From contig CASHTG010000016.1 in the NCBI GenBank assembly GCA_949357655.1, positions 1,612,001 through 1,676,000 of the forward strand: a DNA stretch of 64,000 nucleotides, read 5' to 3'. Position 1 is the first letter of the stretch. Each line of letters opens with the position of its first letter. Source of the DNA: Parascedosporium putredinis. Taxonomy: Eukaryota > Ascomycota > Sordariomycetes > Microascales > Microascaceae. The notes under the pieces are model-generated. The model saw only the letters and a program-made list of their open reading frames with translations, did no database searches and had not been told where the DNA came from. A program made the translations under genes and the position numbers. Shown here in pieces: positions 48,511-61,000 of this stretch.

Positions 48511-51307
48511 ATGTCGCTACCAACCCTCAGCTCAACCATTGGGTTATTGTACCCCGACGGCGCCTACCCGCAAGCTCCTCCTGAGCTCATCCACAAGCTT
48601 CACCACGATAGCTCCGTGTTGACGATCGCAGTTCGCCCCGACCTTGAGTACATCTTCGCTGGCACCGAGGGCGGCGAGATCGTTGTCTGGTCCCTCGACA
48701 CTTTTCGCCAGGTCTTTCGAGTCCAAGCCCACAAGCGCGGTGTGCTGTCCCTCTCACTCTCCCCCGATGGCTCCCTTCTCTTTTCTAGCGCCGGCGACCC
48801 GCTCGTCAATGTGTGGTGCCCAAAGTCCATGACCCGCCTTTACGAAATTTACAGCACATACGACGTCGGCGATCTCTTTTCCATTGCCTATAGTCAGCAG
48901 CGCGATACTCTCTATATCGGTGCGCAGAATACCAGCATCCAATGGGTCACCCTGACCGACCCAAATGTCCGCGTGCCTCGCGATTCCGCCCGCCACCCCG
49001 ATCGCAGGAACCACCGCTTTTTCGACTCGAAAGCTGTTGGTGGGACTTGCACTCCTCGCCGCAGCGACCAAAAATGCGCCCTAATTCCCAAGGCAGACAC
49101 TGTCCTCGAGATCGACCCGAGCGCCGTATACAACTTCGCGCATTACGGATACGTCTACTGCATGTTGATGGCAAAAGGTCCCACTGTGCTGGTAGACTCG
49201 GACGAAGATGTTTTGATATCAGGTGGTGGAGACGGCACCATCAAGCTTTGGCGGCTAGGAGTCGATGAGCCGAGCGATTCGGATAGCCGGTCCTCCGATG
49301 TGGAGCACGGTATCACGGAGATCATGTCCCTGGGTGCCGATGACGCCGAGTCCGTTTTGTCACTAGCTATTGACGGATCTTTCCTTTATGGCGGCAAGAT
49401 TGAGGGCATCATTGAACTATGGGATCTGGATACCAAGCAGAAGCTGAGATCAATCAAGGCGCATAGGAGCGACGTGATGTCTCTGCAGATGGGCTGGGGT
49501 ATCTTGTGGAGTGGAGCTGCGACCGGATCTGCTGCTGTAAGTGCTCCTCTGCGCAAAAGATGACACGCATCACGGCCAAAGAATCCTTCTTCTAACTTGA
49601 TGCTCCTTTTTAGAAACATAACACGGCGCATTACGGGGAATACAAGGAAAAGAGTGGCGATGTGAGCCAAAAGTACCAGTGCCTTAGTCGGTGGAAGGCG
49701 CACGATGGCAAGATTCTCTCCTCTGCGGTCACTGCCTACAATCACCACAACTACTTCATCACAGGTGCGAATGACGACGAAGTTTGCATCTGGAAGGCCA
49801 ACACCTCCGAAAAGCACGCAGAGGAAACCATCGATGATAGCGTCTTCACCTCCACTCTTAGGGAATTCGTTTCCTACAAGACGGTATCTTCACGGCCCGA
49901 GTTTGCCGAAGACTGCCGAAAGGGCGCGACGTTTTTGGGTGCCCTCTTCAAGAGGTTAGGCGGACAGGTAGAGATGTTGAGCACGGAAAAGGCCCATAAC
50001 CCGGTCGTTCTAGCCACATTCCAAGGCAAACGAGAACCCAAGGAGCAGAGGAAGAGGATTCTCTTCTATGGCCATTATGACGTGGTCCCCGCCGACAACA
50101 AGAAGGGAAACTGGACATCTGGCGATCCCTTCAAGATGGAAGGCAGGAACGGGTACCTGTACGGACGCGGTGTCAGTGACAACAAGGGCCCTATTCTAGC
50201 TGCCTTGTTCGCTGTGACGGATCTCATGCAAGCCAAGGCTCTAGAAAATGACGTGGTGTTCCTCATTGAGGGGGAAGAAGAGTATGGCTCCAGGGGCCTG
50301 CAAGAGACTGTCCGGAGGAATAAGTCGGTAATTGGACATGTCGACTATATCCTCCTCGCCAACAGTTACTGGCTGGACGACGAGGTGCCTTGTCTGACCT
50401 ATGGTCTGCGTGGAGTGTTGCACGCGACTGTCTGTGTAGACTGCAACTTCCCTGATAGACACTCCGGTGTGGACGGTTCATGCCTCAAGAATGAACCACT
50501 CTCAGACCTGACCTCGGTTTTATCCAAGCTCAAAGGCCGAGGCAACCAGATCCTCATTCCCGGGTTCTACGATAACATCCTTCCCAAGACACGTGACGAG
50601 GAGGAGCAATTCAACGAGATTGCCAGGATCCTCATGAAGAGGCAGCCCGAGCTCGGCCCTCTTGATAGACAAAAGGCACTGCTCTGCGCCCGCTGGAGGG
50701 AACCCAACCTCACTATTCACAGATACAAGGTCTCCGGTCCCGACGGCAGCCTGGTGAGCAGCCACGCGAGCGCCAGCATCAGTTTGCGACTGGTACCCGG
50801 CCAAGAGGTTGACGAGGTCATCAAGTCTCTGCAGTCGTACCTCCAGTCCGAGTTTGCCAAGCTTGAGTCCGACAATAGCTTCACTCTCAAAGTGGACAAC
50901 AAGGCCGAGCCCTGGCTGGGTGACCCTAAGAATTACATTTTCCGCACTCTTGAGCGTGCGCTGATGGAGGTTTGGAGCGATTCGTTTGAGCCAGCCGAAG
51001 CCGGTAACGATCACGAAGATGGCAGCGAGAGCGACAGCGAGAGCGAGACGGACGACGAAGAGGCCAGCTCCATCCCCGAACCAGTGAGCCAGCCTTCCAG
51101 GGCCCCGAAGCCCAAGAGGCCCCTCTTCATCCGCGAGGAGGCTCCATTCCTGCCATCCGTTTCCTCGAAAAAGAGTTTGGGGCCCCCGCGGCCCATCTTC
51201 CCTGCGGCCAAGCCAGCGACTCGGCTCATTTGGACAACGAGCGCTTGCGCATTTTGAATCTCGTCAAGTGCCGCGAAATCTTTGGCCGAGTGTTTGGTAG
51301 GCTTTAG
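48511..51307 (+). CDS. DUG2: Dug2-type glutathione-degradation protein (WD40 + M20 peptidase)
   Basis: Dug2 forms the (Dug2-Dug3)2 amidotransferase complex that hydrolyses the gamma-glutamyl bond of glutathione in the cytosol. Exon 1 (48511-49536) gives an N-terminal WD40 propeller with repeats such as VLTIAVRPDLEYIFAGTEGG, GVLSLSLSPDGSLLFSSAGD and GGGDGTIKLWRLG. A 77-bp intron follows. Exon 2 (49614-51307) finishes the WD part (NYFITGANDDEVCIWKA) and carries the M20 peptidase fold: RILFYGHYDVVPADN (metal-binding HxD), YGRGVSDNKGPILAALFAV, VVFLIEGEEEYGSRGLQE and a dimerisation domain with SSHASASISLRLVPGQEVDE. An acidic Ser/Asp/Glu insert (about 51010-51070) precedes the C-terminus. A one-base loss at about 51137 breaks the last ~55 codons. 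With it restored, the end reads HLDNERLRILNLVKCREIFG and the total is 907 codons including the stop. Confidence 0.92.
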
Positions 51308-52304
51308 GTCCCGGGAGAATGAGTGGGTACGCGAGGGTCATATTGATAGGACGCATGGTAGTTTGCTTATGCATTGTAATTCTTGATTTTTAAACTTCAT
51401 GGAGGCGTTCGGATAGTTAGACGGCGACATCGCGGCCATACACAAAGATTGGGGAAAAAGGCCAAAAGGGCTGGAAACGAACAAAAAAAAGATTGCACGT
51501 GTAAATGTCATAATGATTGGTAAAGAATAGATAATGATGATCTGCCAATTTACGTTCCGAGTGATGGAAGTTGGATGGCGCCAACTTCTGAGAGAGCGAC
51601 AAGGCGGTTTGAACATCAGGGGTAAACATTAAGAGTTGTTACATCTATGGTGATGAATGCTATCGGGTACATCCGTTCACCTTGTTGTTCTTCGAAAGTC
51701 TCGCGTTGACGATGGCGCGAGCAGAGAAGTGAACTCATTTCGTTTTCCCTTGACCTCCCACAGCCAAACATATCCATACATTGAATCCGAGTCTCAACCC
51801 AGGAGGAAAATAAATCGGCCCAATACCAGTCTAAAAATCACCTTTGCAGAAAATCAGTCCTATCCGGTTAGCAGTCCACTGCTGCTTCCTTCTTCCTCTT
51901 TCTTTTTACCACACCTAACCTCAATCCCCTAATGCCCTCCCTTCCCCCTTTTATTCCTGTCGCGGGCTTAACGACCAATCCGCAAAGAAGAGATGTGGGA
52001 CTTCATCCCGAGATGGGAAAGGGGAAAAGGGAAGCATTGCTTTCGTGTCTATGATACAGATGCCAACGCCAGAATTTTAATGTGTTGATTCTTGGTTCCG
52101 GAATGCAGAGATGATTATGGCGAGAGATTCGAGCCAGGTGAAATATACACGACGCCGTCCGCTCAACGACGGTGCCAAATAACGGGATAACGATGTTGGA
52201 CAAAACGAATAAAAGAGACAAAACGTGAAGTTGGAGGGGAGTAGAGATTTCTCTTGTTGTTCATGTTCGAGAGGTCGTTTCGAGGCCGCGGTCGAGTCGG
52301 GCAT
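51308..52304. other. Intergenic between convergent DUG2 and TIM17
   Basis: This holds the two 3' UTRs. Nothing else is recognised. A pyrimidine-rich segment (about 51885-51960) has no coding character. Confidence 0.5.
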
Positions 52305-53088
52305 TTAGTGACCGGGTGCGGTGCTCGTCGTCCATCGAAGATAGGTCTGGTCGAATGCGGAGGGCATTACGCTCGCGAACAAGGGTGCTGAGCGATCCGC
52401 GGGTTTAAGCCATCGCTCGCTCAGGTTGAGGAGGGGCATTGGAGCCTGAGATAGATATTGGGTTAGAACGCTGGCCGGATACATCGACGTGTAGTGGACG
52501 GAAAGCTGATAAAAAAGCGGTTCCTTTGTGGTCTGTCCACTTACCTCGAGCTTAGTGTTGCCGGCGAAGTATTTTCCGATGCCGATACCGACACCCTCAA
52601 TGACGGCCAAGAGAACGGCGCAACCAATGGCACCGTTCCTCATAGCCTTGTAGCCACCACGTACGGCAAGAGCACCACCGGTGAAGAAGCCGGCAATGAT
52701 GGCATTGTAAGGATCTTCCTTTTGCCTGACACCTTTGACGGCGCAGTCGAATGTGGAGAAGAGACCGCCCCAGACACCGAAGTTACCACCGAGGACGGGG
52801 GCGCGGAGCTTGATGGCGGTGATGGCGCCAGCGCGACGCTCGCCGTAGGGGCTGTTTCGGAAACCCTTTACGCCGTGCCAGATAGTACCGCCGATAGCCT
52901 AATAACCAATGCGAATGTGAGCAAGCGACATAATGAAGGGGGTTATTCCCCCAAAAACAGATAAGGAATGGAAGGCTCCTGTCTGGGGTGATGACAGGCA
53001 AGGCTGGGTCATCAACTCACGCCCATGCAAAAGCACCACCAAAGTCATTGAGAATGACCCAGGGGCAGGGATCTCGCTCGTGGTTCAT
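52305..53088 (-). CDS. TIM17: Mitochondrial import translocase subunit Tim17
   Basis: Tim17 is the channel-lining and voltage-gating subunit of the TIM23 complex in the mitochondrial inner membrane. Exons: 53088-53021, 52898-52545 and 52445-52305. The N-terminus (MNHERDPCPWVILNDFGGAF) carries the conserved acidic residues. Exon 2 encodes the four-helix core: AIGGTIWHGVKGFRNSPYGE, KLRAPVLGGNFGVWGGLFST, NAIIAGFFTGGALAVRGGYK and NGAIGCAVLLAVIEGVGIGI. The C-terminal exon (APMPLLNLSERWLKP and on) is longer and less conserved than in many fungi. At the exon 1/intron boundary (about 53026) one C is missing in GCC-ATG-GGC. With it, the coding length is 564 nt (187 residues), normal for the family. 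Confidence 0.92.
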
Positions 53089-53569
53089 GTTGTATGTATA
53101 GAGTCGGCGCTACGCGTCGTATAGTATGAAGCACGAATCGAAACGAGAGGGCGACGCGGTCGGGTGGGCGGCGGGAGATGGGTATTATTCAGTTGCCGAA
53201 ACAGTGATGTTGGTAGGTGATGGATCTCGAGAAGCAATGGATCACCTTTGAGGACGGGTCAGGATTTCAAAAACTGAAATTTTGTCGGGTCTTCGGGAAA
53301 ATTCGTCAGGCGCGGCGTGGCGTCACTTGACGGACAGCTTGGCCAGCTGGCATTGAATTGCAGCCAGCCGCCGACTTTTTATTCCTCGGTGCTTATGTAA
53401 TGTGGATCATCCGCAGGGGCTTCCTTTTCACGAAGCTCCAGAGGACAAAGAATAGGAGAGAAATTTTACGAGGGAAGATGTTTTCGAGAATATATTCGCC
53501 CGAAGGTGAAAGTTCAACATTAAAAGGGTGTTTAAAAGCTACAACATTTCAATTATCTTCGCCAGGCCC
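53089..53569. other. TIM17 promoter / 3' end of GPI gene
   Basis: This is the upstream region of TIM17 on the minus strand and the 3' side of the GPI-anchored gene to the right. No further gene is seen. Confidence 0.5.
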
Positions 53570-54170
53570 CTAGAACATCAGCGCAGCACCAGCCGCACCA
53601 GCGGCGAGAAGGCCACCGAAGAGAGAGACACCCATAGCAGCGGCACCAGAGTCACCTATAGAATCCACCATTAGCGAATCTTAAACTACAAATTGCAAAG
53701 TCATCTACGAGGGAAAGGGCTCGAAACTCACCAGAGCCGCCCGTGGCAGCGGGGCCAGATGTACTAGCATCGGGGGCACCCGTAGTCTGGGTGCCGCTTG
53801 TGGTCGGGGCCGAGCCAGTAGGTGCATCAGTGGTGTCCTCATCCGCGCCGGTGTTGTTCGCGGGGTCAGTCTCCTCGGGCGCGGGATCGGCAGTGCTCGT
53901 GGGCAGGAACCGGGGCGAGTATGTCTCGGTGCCCTTGTAGGCGCCGCATCCGGGGACGGTGGTCTTGGGAGCGCGGCCGCCACCGCAGTCGAGGATCTCG
54001 CAGATCTCGCCGGTGTCGGGAAGGTAGTAGAGGTGGGTGGTGTAGACGGTGTTCTCGTTGCGGCCGGTGACGGTGACGACGAGATCGGTGGTCTCGCAGC
54101 CGCCCAAGTCGGTTTTCGCGAGAGCGCTGGTGGCCAAGAGGGCCGAAAGGGCGAAGCGTTTGAAAGCCAT
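53570..54170 (-). CDS. Small Ser/Thr-rich GPI-anchored protein
   Basis: Exon 1 (54170-53732) and exon 2 (53655-53570) are joined by a 76-bp GT-AG intron, giving 174 residues. The signal peptide is MAFKRFALSALLATSALA. A cysteine-containing head follows (DLGGCETTDLVVTVTGRN, then YYLPDTGEICEILDCGGGRA and TVPGCGAYKG) with four or five Cys. A Thr/Ser/Ala/Pro-rich stalk (about residues 88-145) comes next. The second exon supplies a GPI-type C-terminus: GDSGAAAMGVSLFGGLLAAG, ending AAGAALMF. Without the splice the frame would lose this anchor, which supports the intron. The head is typical of fungal wall proteins; a precise function cannot be read. Neighbouring genes give no operon-like link. Confidence 0.85.
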
Positions 54171-55882
54171 GACGTCAGGTCGGTTTGAGGATGCTCTTTT
54201 TCTTCTTTTTCCTTTCTCTTTGCTTTTCTTCCTTGGATTAATCCTCGGTTTTCCTAGACGTAGGCGGGGGTGAACGAGTGACTGGGGATGAACGAATGGA
54301 CGTCTCTGGACAAGAGAGCAAGGTGATGGTGAATTGTAGAAGGGAGTGCGAGAGAAAATCAAGGGGCGGCTCTGGAATATTTGAAGGATGCGGCCGCTTA
54401 TATTATTACCGTGTGACCGAGAATGGTCAGCCAAAAGCGCCGAGATTGTGGCTAGGTGAACCGTTGATTGTCAAGGCAGCAGGGAGTACCTCGTCCGCGG
54501 GATGCAGCGGCGAGTTACCTTGAGCTAGCGCTCCGCTTTCCTTTGCCTAGAGCACGGGTGAGTTGCTCCGCCACGCCGGGACAATGCGTCTCTCTCGTGG
54601 CATTTGTGATCGATCGATCCGCCACCCACGAAGTACGATTGGAACATGAAAACTCTTGACATCTTCGAATTCCAGATTTTTCTGGACAGGGCCGGTACCA
54701 ACCTAATTTTCTTCCCGTTCTTTTGATAATATCCTTTTTCCGCAGTGCTTTGCCCCTGAGTTTATTCTTGTCTCCTTGAGTCCTAAGTTCGTGGGCCTCA
54801 TAATGCTGGGGGAGGGGCGCAGGATGCAGGATCATGCCCTGTCTAACGACTTGGCGAATGCTACTTCAAATTTTAAGATTTGACCCCATGGGTATTATTT
54901 CAAGGTTGGTGCACAAATCATTCCTTCACGAAAGTTCCACGTCCACATTCGTCGAGGAGCAGGCAGAAACTAGCATGGGGGAACCACCTCCAAGGCAGAT
55001 CGTGCAAGCTGGACGTACTGCTATTATCATTTCGTCAAACGGAACATCTGCACTCACCTCACATCAGTGGCCTTCAATATAATTGATGGATTGGAATCTA
55101 GAGAGTAAGTAAGGATGGTCCCGCCCTATCACCATCCCACCCTCGCTTGTTCACAAACCAACAACAGGGTATTAGTGCACACTCATTGCCTTTTTCGGCG
55201 TAAGCGCCTGATCCCGTGAGAAGGAAATGCACCCCAAACCCACTTACTTTCCGTCTCTCAACATCGTCTTCTCAAGATGTGCGCGCGCGAAATGGTTCGT
55301 CTGTGACCCCGTGGAACATAAAGACGCCGGCAGAGTAGCGGAGCACCTGCTTGGCCCATGCACGACCCCGGATTTCTACTCACCTCAGAGTGGCCGGATG
55401 AAGTCGTGCGGAGAGGCCAATATCGCCGGCAAAAGAAAAACAAAAAGAAAAGGCAGTGGCAGCATATGACACACGTCGTTCCTCGTGGGGCGAGGGCCCG
55501 ACCTACAGATCACAATGGGCTCGCTCTGTTTTGTCTAAACAGCTCGGTGCGTTGCATCGAAAGAGGCTCACCAGGTGCTCTTCGATACATGAATGGATGT
55601 CAAGTAGTATATGAAGAGCGATATGCCTTCCCGTACTCCTCGCAAAGAGCTCTGGAGACTCAGGTCATATATACAACACTACTAAATGGTTGGAAGATAT
55701 TTACACCGCAAAACCATACAGCAAGCGAAACGAAAACCAGTCCTTTAAATCTTCTTGGCTAGGCTTCACTCACAGGAGATCTCGAGATCGTTTTTCTTCT
55801 TTTTCCCGGTAGCGAGTGGCAGTTGGTTCCGGAACACCCACCTTTCTGTGCCAACGTTTGCGGCCGGGCCAATGCCAGGAGG
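54171..55882. other. Intergenic 1.7 kb, no supported gene
   Basis: Short frames only. The region contains the promoters of the GPI gene (minus) and of the AA9 gene (plus). No domain or repeat of note was seen. Confidence 0.5.
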
Positions 55883-57125
55883 ATGAAGAGTGCCGGCCTC
55901 TGCATTTTAGCGTCGGTACTCCCCAAGCCTTCGGTCATTGTAAGAAACAGCCGCCTCCTCCTTCACGGCTTCATGCATCATTCGGCATTGTGTTAAGCAA
56001 CCCTAATAGATTGTTTCCCCCGGTTTGTGGTCAACGGTATTGTCTCAGAGCCATGGCAATACGTCAGGTACGAATATTTCCAATGCCAAACCCCCATCGT
56101 TCTGCTCTCCTATCCTTTCAATCTTCTCAGTACCATTCTACACCAGGGCAAGCTCTCTAACTTAAGAGCGTGCGTGACAGGAATGTGACACTCGGGCCTC
56201 CGGTTTATGATTCCCCAAGTATGGAGACATACCAAGAAAATCCCATGTTGGATCTTAGTTCAGAGAACATGAGATGCGGCAGGAACAGGGCGGTTTCCGG
56301 TGTAGGGTCGGACGTGGCCACTGTAGTTGCTGGAGATACCGTAGGGTTCAAGTCCTCGGGGCGGGTAAGTTCGTGCCCCCAATACCATTGCATCATAAAC
56401 AAAAAGGGCAAATCAAGTAGAAGATGAACGGGGCCTTCGCCCCCTGATGTTGAACTGCTCATTAACGTGTGGTAGATTGGGCTTGATATCTATCACCCCG
56501 GTCCCGGTCTCGCCTATCTCTCAAAGGCTCCCACCGGGATGGGTGTCAGGGACTACGACGGAAGCGGCGATTGGTTCAAAATCGCGGAGATAGGGCTCAA
56601 CGTCACGTACAGTGCCTTGCCCGGAAACGAAGGTAAAATATCATGGGACCTGAGGGGGCGATACGAGGTAAGACCAGGCCAGCGCCGCTCATCTTGTCCA
56701 ATTGGTGTGCGGACAACGAGAAGCTTCGTCCGCTAATTCGATTCATCATTCACGTGTAGTTTATGATCCGGATTCCGGAGAGGACACCGCCCGGTGAATA
56801 TCTCCTCCGTGTTGAGCATATATTTCCCAGCTCGCAATGGAATGAAACACAATTCTACGTGAATTGTGCTCAAATCAATGTCGTTGGGCCTGGCGGTGGT
56901 AGGCAAACTCCTTGATGCCCGTTAGAGCCTTGCGAACGAGATCATTAATACCAATATACTAGGCTCCCTGGCCCTTCGACCCGATTCCCGGGGGCCTATA
57001 CCAATGAGGATCCGGGAATCCTCATTTCTCAGGAGTTATTTAATGCCGGTGCCTGGCAAGTTGTCCCCGGCATCGATCCCCGGGAGTATCAAGCGCCAGG
57101 TCCTGCAGTTTGGAATGGGGATTGA
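55883..57125 (+). CDS. AA9 lytic polysaccharide monooxygenase (secreted)
   Basis: AA9 enzymes are copper-dependent and cut cellulose or related beta-glucans oxidatively outside the cell. Six exons: 55883-55939, 56010-56067, 56181-56364, 56476-56667, 56760-56898 and 56963-57125. The signal peptide MKSAGLCILASVLPQAFG is followed directly by the N-terminal His of the copper brace (HYCFPRFVVNGIVSEPWQYV). Then come MLDLSSENMRCGRNRAVSG, VATVVAGDTVGF and the second brace His in IYHPGPGLAYLSKAP, then DYDGSGDWFKIAEIG, PPGEYLLRVEHIFPSSQW, the QFYVNCAQINVVGPGG strand with the axial Tyr, and RFPGAYTNEDPGILI. There is no CBM1 and no GPI tail. Two one-base losses (C4 at 55921-55924; C3 at 56966-56968) must be restored; the total is then 265 codons. 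Exons are too short to show as long ORFs. Confidence 0.88.
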
Positions 57126-58081
57126 CGGGAAAACTTATCCTTACCTCGGTCTATTCTTTTCGTCTTCATACTTTTCTTTTACATGTATGTCTTGGGAAAG
57201 TAAAGTTGAACCATTTTGTTGCTCGACGGCAGGCTCGGGGTCAATCAATAGGGCTCGAAGTCGGAGTACGAACACTCCGCACTTGTGCATACTTGTACAT
57301 GTATCGTCCATCGGACCTTATAATGCATGCGGGGATGTCTTCAACACTTGCGAGGTGCAATTTCCAGCCAACTCTGGTTCTTGAGGAAATCTCTAGCATG
57401 TGGGTTCTATAGAATCATGCTTGAAGATCAGGGCCTCTTCAGTTGACCTCTATACCGGCGGGGATCTTTCTACCTCCTGAGCGTGCGGGTCCTCACATAA
57501 TTGCCGCGCCTTTTTCAAGTAGAGTCAAGCAGATATTCGGGATACGGCATACATGTAACCATCATAGTTGCCATCGTGAGGCGATGGTTGTCCTCAGTTC
57601 AAGTCGATGGCTAGGAACGGCTGAGGCAGTCAGTCCTGTGAGTATCAATCACCTCCTCCATGCGAACTGAAGCAACAGAATCCAGGACCGGAACAACTGT
57701 CGAAGTAGTTTCATGTTTCACTCTTCTGGTGGCTAATCGCTTGTGTGCCCTTTCGTCCCTGAGCGCGAGAGCAGGCGCTAACCAATCTAGAATCCATCAT
57801 CTTTTCGTGACGCTTCGAGATCACCATTGATGACAGCTTCAGTTGGCCAATCACGTTCACAGTTGAATTGTTCTGCGTCCGCCTCAATTAATGATACTCT
57901 CAAGAGCCTTGCCCCAGCCTGGTCAATCAATGGAGGGCAGGTGACAGTCAGGCTGCGAAGGCCAATATACCCCCGCACCAACGCGTCTGCCGGGGAACTC
58001 CAGATGTTTCCATAACCTACTCTCCATCCCTACGTGCTCCCAAGAACATTTAAAGTGCCAAAACTAACCCTTTCCATCGCC
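57126..58081. other. Intergenic, AA9 to NLR
   Basis: About 1 kb holding the AA9 3' UTR and the NLR promoter. No further coding segment is recognised. Confidence 0.5.
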
Positions 58082-61000
58082 ATGGAAGCTCTAGGCGTGG
58101 CTGCAAATGTCATCGCGGTGGTCGATTTGACAGCAAAGGTCTCCACGCTTCTCATTCAATATGGGATAAAGGTTCAACACGCCAAAGATGACATCGCCCA
58201 ACTTCAATCCCAAATCTCGTGCATGGATGGTGCCTTGAAAAGGATCCAAAATCTAACCCAAACGAACGATGTGAGACTTGAAGCAACCCAGGAGATGCTC
58301 AGTGCACTCGGCAACAGCGAAGATCTGCTCGCAGAACTCAAGAAGAAACTGAAGTTTAGCACGAAGAAGAAGCTGATGCGGCGACTGGGTTTTCGAGCCT
58401 TGAAGTGGCCGTTTCAGGCCGGCGAGGTTTCCAGAATAGTTCAGAACCTTGCACGATATTCCAATGATATATCTTTATCATTGCGTATCGACCAGACGTA
58501 AGCCTCACGCGCCATCTCAAGGTGATATTCAAAGATAAATAACTCGCTGACCAAATATCTACTCTCACTAGGGCTGCTCTCCTAGAACTAGATCAGAGAG
58601 ATGCCCTGAATAGCCTCCCAACCGCCGATGGCGCCGCTTTCGACTCCCATGATGAAGAGCACAACGCAACTTGTATTCGAGGAACACGTGTTGAGCTCCT
58701 ACAACGGATATCCCAGTGGGCGAGTGATTCCCAAAGCGAAGCAATCTTCTGGCTGAATGGAATGGCTGGAACAGGGAAGTCCACCATCACGCGTACTGTC
58801 GCCCGAGCTTTCGACGAGGCTGGAATTTTAGGCGCCAGCTTTTTCTTCAAAGCTGGAGAAGCAGAGCGGAGTAACGTTGCCAAGTTCTACACAACCATTG
58901 CCTTCCAGCTTGCCTCGAGACATGGGGCCGTCACACCACACATCTTGAAAGCCCTCAACGCTAACCCCGGCGTAAGTGGGAAGGCTATGAAGGAGCAGTT
59001 TGAGAACTTAATTCTCATGCCTCTCGTGGAGAGTCGACTTCGAAACCTTGTAATTGTGGTTGACGCACTCGATGAGTGTGAATCAGACAAGGATGTGAAG
59101 ACCCTCATTGGGTTGTTCAGCGACGCCAAAACCTCGAATTTAGGTTTGAAGGTCTTCCTTGCTAGTCGACCGGACCTACCTATTCGCCTCGGGTTCAAGT
59201 CGATCGAGGGAAAGTATAACGACCTCGTACTTCACGAGATAGCCGAAGACATCGTCGAAGACGATATTTCCACCTTCTTGAGGCACGAGCTGGCCGAAAC
59301 CCGAAGAATATACGCTGACGCTGACCTAACTGAGGGCTGGCCTGGCGAGCCGGTAATCCGGTATCTATCCAAGAAAGCCAAGCCGCTCTTCATCTTTGCC
59401 GCAACCATGTGTCGTTTTATAAACGATGAGAACATTTGTGACCCCGAAGAACAACTCCGAAGAATCCTACAGGAACAGATTGGCAAACGCAAGTCCCAGC
59501 TTCATACAACGTACCTTCCGGTCCTCAATCGGCTGGTGGAGAGGCCTCTGGGTTCACCAGACCCCCACTTACTGAAGGAGAAAAGAATGACGTCCTCCAA
59601 CGTTTCCAGATTGTTGTTGGATCTATCATCGCCCTCGCTGACCCCCTTTCGATTAATTCTCTGGCGAATCTCCTCGATAAGGAACAAGGCAATATAAAGA
59701 GTATACTACATCTCCTCCACTCCGTCTTGCACATTCCATCTGATACCCTGGCTCCGGTTCGGCTTCTTCACCTGTCTTTTCGCGATTTCCTTCTTCATCC
59801 CGAAGACAACTCTTTCTTTATAGATGAGAAAGAAGCGCATAGAATTCTGGCATTGGGTTGCTTACGTCTAATGAAGCAAAAATTCCGGCGCAATATATGT
59901 GGGCTTGACGCTCCCGGGACCCTTCATTCAGAGATCTGTCCCCGGCAGGTAGCGGACTGCATACCTTCAGAGCTTAGATATGCTTCTATGTATTGGGTCT
60001 ATCATTTGGATCACGCTGGATTCCTGGCACGCGATGGTAGCTGCGATAGTACCGGCGACGTTTATCAGTTCATGACAGCTCATTTCCTACACTGGCTTGA
60101 AGCGCTGGGTCTTTTGGGAGCGGTCACACATGGGATCCAAATTATGCAAAGACTTCATTCACGGCTTACAGTTTGTATCACCCTATTTCTACACGCACAA
60201 TATTAATCAATTACTATACTAATCCGGGCCTAGGACCTACATGTATCGCCACACTCTAAGCTTTTCCATTTGGTGCATGACGCAAATCGGTTCATCCTCC
60301 ATAACAGGTGGTCCATCGAGTGTGCACCACTGCAAACCTACTATTCTGCATTGATCTTCAGCCCTTTTCAGAGCTTAGTTAAGGCCATTTCTAAAAGCAG
60401 GAACCACTATTCCTCATCCCTAATGTTACTACATCTGACACACAGTGGAGTCCTTGTCTGTTGACACTCGAGGGCCATAAAGCCGCTCTCACCGCTGTCG
60501 CATTTTCAAGTGATGGCAAACTCCTTGCTTCTAGCTCTCGTGATGGCACAGCTCGGATCTGGGATGTAGCAACAGGCCACGAGGTACAGATACTCAAGGG
60601 TCATAGTTACCTGGCCACAACTATCTCATTTTCAAGTGATGGCAAACTCCTTGCTTCCGGCTCTGGTGATAGCACAGCTCGGATCTGGGATGTGGCAACA
60701 GGTCATGAGGTACAGACACTCAAGGGTCATAGTGGCTCAGTCACATCTATCTCATTTTCAAGTGATGGAAAACTTGCTTCTGGATCTGAGGATGGTACAG
60801 CTCGGATCTGGGATGTGGCAACAGGCTATGAGGTACAGACACTCAAGGGTCATAGTGACTGGGTCACATCTATTTCATTTTCAAGCGATAGCAAGCTCCT
60901 TGCTTCTAGCTCTCGTGATGGCACAGCTCGGATCTGGGATGTGGCAACAGGCTATGAGGTACAGACACTCAAGGGTCATAGTGACCTGGTCACATCTATC

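Noticed and set aside
48600..49174. Several minus-strand frames across DUG2 exon 1
   Set aside because: Shadows of the WD40 coding frame on the plus strand.
14363..53088. Reading the frame-broken MON2, SLP2, MMS2, TRM7, DUG2 and TIM17 as pseudogenes
   Set aside because: All are single-copy core genes in fungi, each break is a single base mostly in a short run, and no other decay is visible, so sequencing error is more likely.
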